34,179 nt of DNA. Source: Acetobacteraceae bacterium (GTDB taxonomy: Bacteria; Pseudomonadota; Alphaproteobacteria; Acetobacterales; Acetobacteraceae). Positions 32,486-34,179 of this stretch are shown one piece after another. A program made the position numbers and the translations under genes. The stretch's first letter is position 1. Each line of letters starts with the position of its first letter. The notes under the pieces are model-generated. The model made no database searches. It was given only the letters and a program-made list of their open reading frames with translations, and had not been told where the DNA came from. The stretch spans positions 1 through 34,179 of the forward strand of contig JASHVB010000042.1 of the NCBI GenBank assembly GCA_030039695.1, in the 5' to 3' direction.

Positions 32486-33056
32486 TTGGTGGAATAAGTG
32501 CCCATAAGCATATGGCAACCCGTGGTGCAAACCACGACACCACAATCGAGGCGCCAAACACAGCCGCGATCTGCAAGCTAGATCGCATCATCCGGGCCGG
32601 ATAATCAGGTGAGGTCGCCTCCGCGAGGAAATGGGGACGGGTACGTGCGTAGCGCCAGATTGCCCAATCCGTCATTAGCATCACCAGAGCATTCGTGGCG
32701 TAGATCGAAACGCTTAGCGGTGAGACCGGATAAGTGCTGAGTACATCGGAGACGAAGGGAATCAGTATGACTCCGAATAGCAACACCAAGTTTAACACGA
32801 GCAGGACGTTGTCACCGCGCCTGATTACCCCATGCATTTTGAAGTGGAGCGACCAGAGGCGCGCAGCGACGCAAAAACTGAACGCCAAAGTGCCGAATTG
32901 CGGCAGCATCGCGCCGAGGCGATGTGCCAAGCCTCCGTCTTGCCCCGGCCCTGCTGTCGGGACCTGAATGGTGAAAGCGAGAAACGTCATGGCGACGGCA
33001 AAGATGCCGTCGGCGAGATTGGTAAGCCGCGCAAAGTCGTGACCGTCATTGCGCAT
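32433..33056 (-). CDS. TMEM175-family (DUF1211) ion-channel-like membrane protein
   Basis: This gene encodes 207 residues, the size of bacterial TMEM175, which forms tetramers of six-helix subunits. The first helix carries the family motif in the form RLTNLADGIFAVAMTFLAFTIQVP; the usual F-S-D-G is here L-A-D-G, a notable change in the most conserved spot. Further helices are at about 50-70 (FGTLAFSFCVAARLWSLH), 85-105 (VLLVLNLVLLFGVILIPF), 115-135, 160-178 and 180-198. The family conducts K+ (animal members) with hydrophobic Leu or Ile filter residues on helix 1. Start ATG 33056. It is convergent with and overlaps the broken membrane gene on the other strand. Confidence 0.85.
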   Translation of the reverse strand: MRNDGHDFARLTNLADGIFAVAMTFLAFTIQVPTAGPGQDGGLAHRLGAMLPQFGTLAFSFCVAARLWSLHFKMHGVIRRGDNVLLVLNLVLLFGVILIPFVSDVLSTYPVSPLSVSIYATNALVMLMTDWAIWRYARTRPHFLAEATSPDYPARMMRSSLQIAAVFGASIVVSWFAPRVAICLWALIPPIIALQARNSRQAGNGRR

Positions 33057-33748
33057 GGTAGTTCCGTCGGTTGGGTCCAGGGACTCCGGTTCCTGATGGT
33101 GCTGTGACTGTCATGAAGGGTCAATGTGAAGTATTACGAGGCGATGCCGGTGGCGCGCGTCAGGCTCGCTTTGCGCGCAAGGCAGCGTCTGCAATTCCGT
33201 CGGAGCATCTGGTGATGCGGCTGGCAATCAGGTGCGCTGCCACGCAACACCAAGCCAGCGTCGTTCAACTATGGCATGTTTGCGATCTGGTTGCCGAACC
33301 CAGCGCGGTCGAGACGATTCGGCAGCTAACCTCTCACTGTGAGGGCCGCTGTCCATCCTGCCGCGCCCGCGCGAGGCGTGCTGTCGGTCGTAAGGTCTTG
33401 CCTCTATCACCTGAAACCGCAAGCCGCGCACGGCTCCTACAACAGCCCTGGGGACCTTCCACCGCCTTCCCCCGTTGCCCTTGCCTTTGGCAGCAACGCT
33501 GATCCCTCGGCTTGGGCTCCCGGCGATCAACCGGGATGGAGCGCACAGGTCGGAGCGGCGACGCTTGGTCCGCACTCGTGGCACCCAGTCCCGCAAAGCC
33601 GCCTACGCCTGCTTCGCCAACGCGAAGCGTCCAATGGTTCGCGACCGTCCCACGCCAACCGAGGTCGCGCTCGTCGCAATGCGGAATCCCCCAAGCCTCT
33701 ATGAAGAAACTACCGAATCACGCGGTATTTGTCGCAGAAGTTCGAACC
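33057..33748. other. Unassigned stretch between the TMEM175-like gene and the IS110 transposase
   Basis: Several overlapping frames (33071-33502, 33339-33704 and 33475-33828 plus; 33228-33596 minus) have Arg- and Pro-rich translations without recognisable domains. Part of it near 33700-33748 may be the end of the IS110-type element. No terminal inverted repeats are expected for that family, so its border cannot be drawn. Confidence 0.4.
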
Positions 33749-34179
33749 TCACGCTGCCTCGGCAATGGGGCGAAGTTCGACCTGAAAACCGAGTCTGGCG
33801 ATCTGGGCGGCTAGGCGCTTGGCTCTGATCTCGGTGGAGCGGTTGTCGAAGTGGTTGGCGCCGAGATCCTGGTGGTGGGTGCCGTCCTTCAGCATGTGGT
33901 AGATGGCGGTGAGGATCGAAGCGGCCACCGCGCAGGCCGCTTTCTTCATGCCGTGCTTGCCGCGCAGGCGATTGAACTGCGTCTTGTAGTAGCTGTCCTT
34001 CTTGCGTGTGGCCGCCCAGGCGCACTGCACTATCATGGTCTTGAGCCAGGGGGATCCTTTGCGCAGGCGAGACGACTTACGTTTGCCGGCGCTCTCGTTC
34101 TGCCCCGGACACAGGCCTGCCCAGGACACCAAATGGCCGGCGGTCGGGAAGCGGCCCATGTCGGTGCCGATTTCGGCAA
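33749..34179 (-). CDS. IS110-family transposase, C-terminal part (5' end beyond the window)
   Basis: The frame enters from the right edge and stops at 33749; 142 residues are visible. They match the C-terminal Transposase_20 domain of IS110/IS116/IS902 enzymes. EIGTDMGRFPTAGHLVSWAGLCPGQNESAGKRKSSRLRKG contains the catalytic Ser region (NESAGK); QCAWAATRKKDSYY, GMKKAACAVAASIL and AIYHMLKDGTHHQDLG follow. The N-terminal RuvC-like DEDD domain must lie to the right. IS110 elements recombine target and donor using a bridge RNA encoded in an element end, and that part is not identifiable here. No frameshift is seen in the visible part. Confidence 0.9.
   Translation of the reverse strand, partial: AEIGTDMGRFPTAGHLVSWAGLCPGQNESAGKRKSSRLRKGSPWLKTMIVQCAWAATRKKDSYYKTQFNRLRGKHGMKKAACAVAASILTAIYHMLKDGTHHQDLGANHFDNRSTEIRAKRLAAQIARLGFQVELRPIAEAA

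Noticed and set aside
1..34179. CRISPR arrays, rRNA genes, prophage modules or known anti-phage systems
   Set aside because: No spaced direct repeats, rRNA-like sequence, phage structural genes or defence-system signatures were seen; the only RNA-guided family member, TnpB, is a relic.

Overview
The window looks like chromosomal DNA of a GC-rich alphaproteobacterium, possibly in the Rhodospirillales/Acetobacterales. This is an inference from base composition and from the combination of SoxR, a B12-riboswitch-controlled metE-metF pair, a family-9 glycosyltransferase, a GntR-slipin pair and EcsC/HMA/P-type ATPase genes; no rRNA or tRNA is present to settle it. Coding is on both strands in short operons, separated by unusually many decayed genes. 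At least five genes are visibly broken (a formamidase, tnpB, queH, an araC-type regulator and a polytopic membrane protein), and a sixth is suspected. The stretch is therefore an accessory region that is being eroded, or it carries some sequencing indels, or both.

Layout. 1-2513: tail of a receiver domain, then a SoxR regulator divergent from a glyoxalase-fold (VOC) gene with a clear SoxR box and a 19-bp-spacer promoter, then an isoaspartyl-methyltransferase-like gene. 2514-6834: a frameshifted membrane protein, an alpha/beta hydrolase with an Asp nucleophile, and a formamidase-like gene cut by a decayed IS200/IS605-type element (divergent tnpA and internally deleted tnpB). 6835-13873: single metabolic genes, namely a cupin, a second Asp-nucleophile hydrolase, a heptosyltransferase-like GT9, a Zn alcohol dehydrogenase, a two-gene unit of a SnoaL-like protein and 3-methyladenine glycosylase, and an aldo/keto reductase. 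13874-15559: remains of an AraC regulator and of queH (queuosine biosynthesis), then an unrecognised ORF.

15551-19239 is a methionine unit: promoter, cobalamin riboswitch, metE (B12-independent methionine synthase) and metF (methylene-tetrahydrofolate reductase). The riboswitch should shut the operon down when B12 is available. 19588-23578 (minus strand) is a tight four-gene operon: DUF5132-like membrane protein, HMA-like-domain membrane protein, P1B-type ATPase without the CPC motif, and EcsC-family protein. The two HMA-like domains lack CxxC but share an N-terminal PGR-x-R-I motif. This makes the operon a candidate metal-compartment (ferrosome-like) locus and the most interesting system in the window.

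24107-34179: a secreted DUF3455 protein, an Orn/Lys/Arg decarboxylase followed 10 nt later by a GNAT acetyltransferase (a possible polyamine or acid-stress unit), polyphosphate kinase 2, a YtrA-type GntR regulator translationally coupled to a slipin with a perfect palindrome upstream, a frameshifted polytopic membrane protein, a TMEM175-type channel, and the C-terminal part of an IS110-family transposase running off the right edge.
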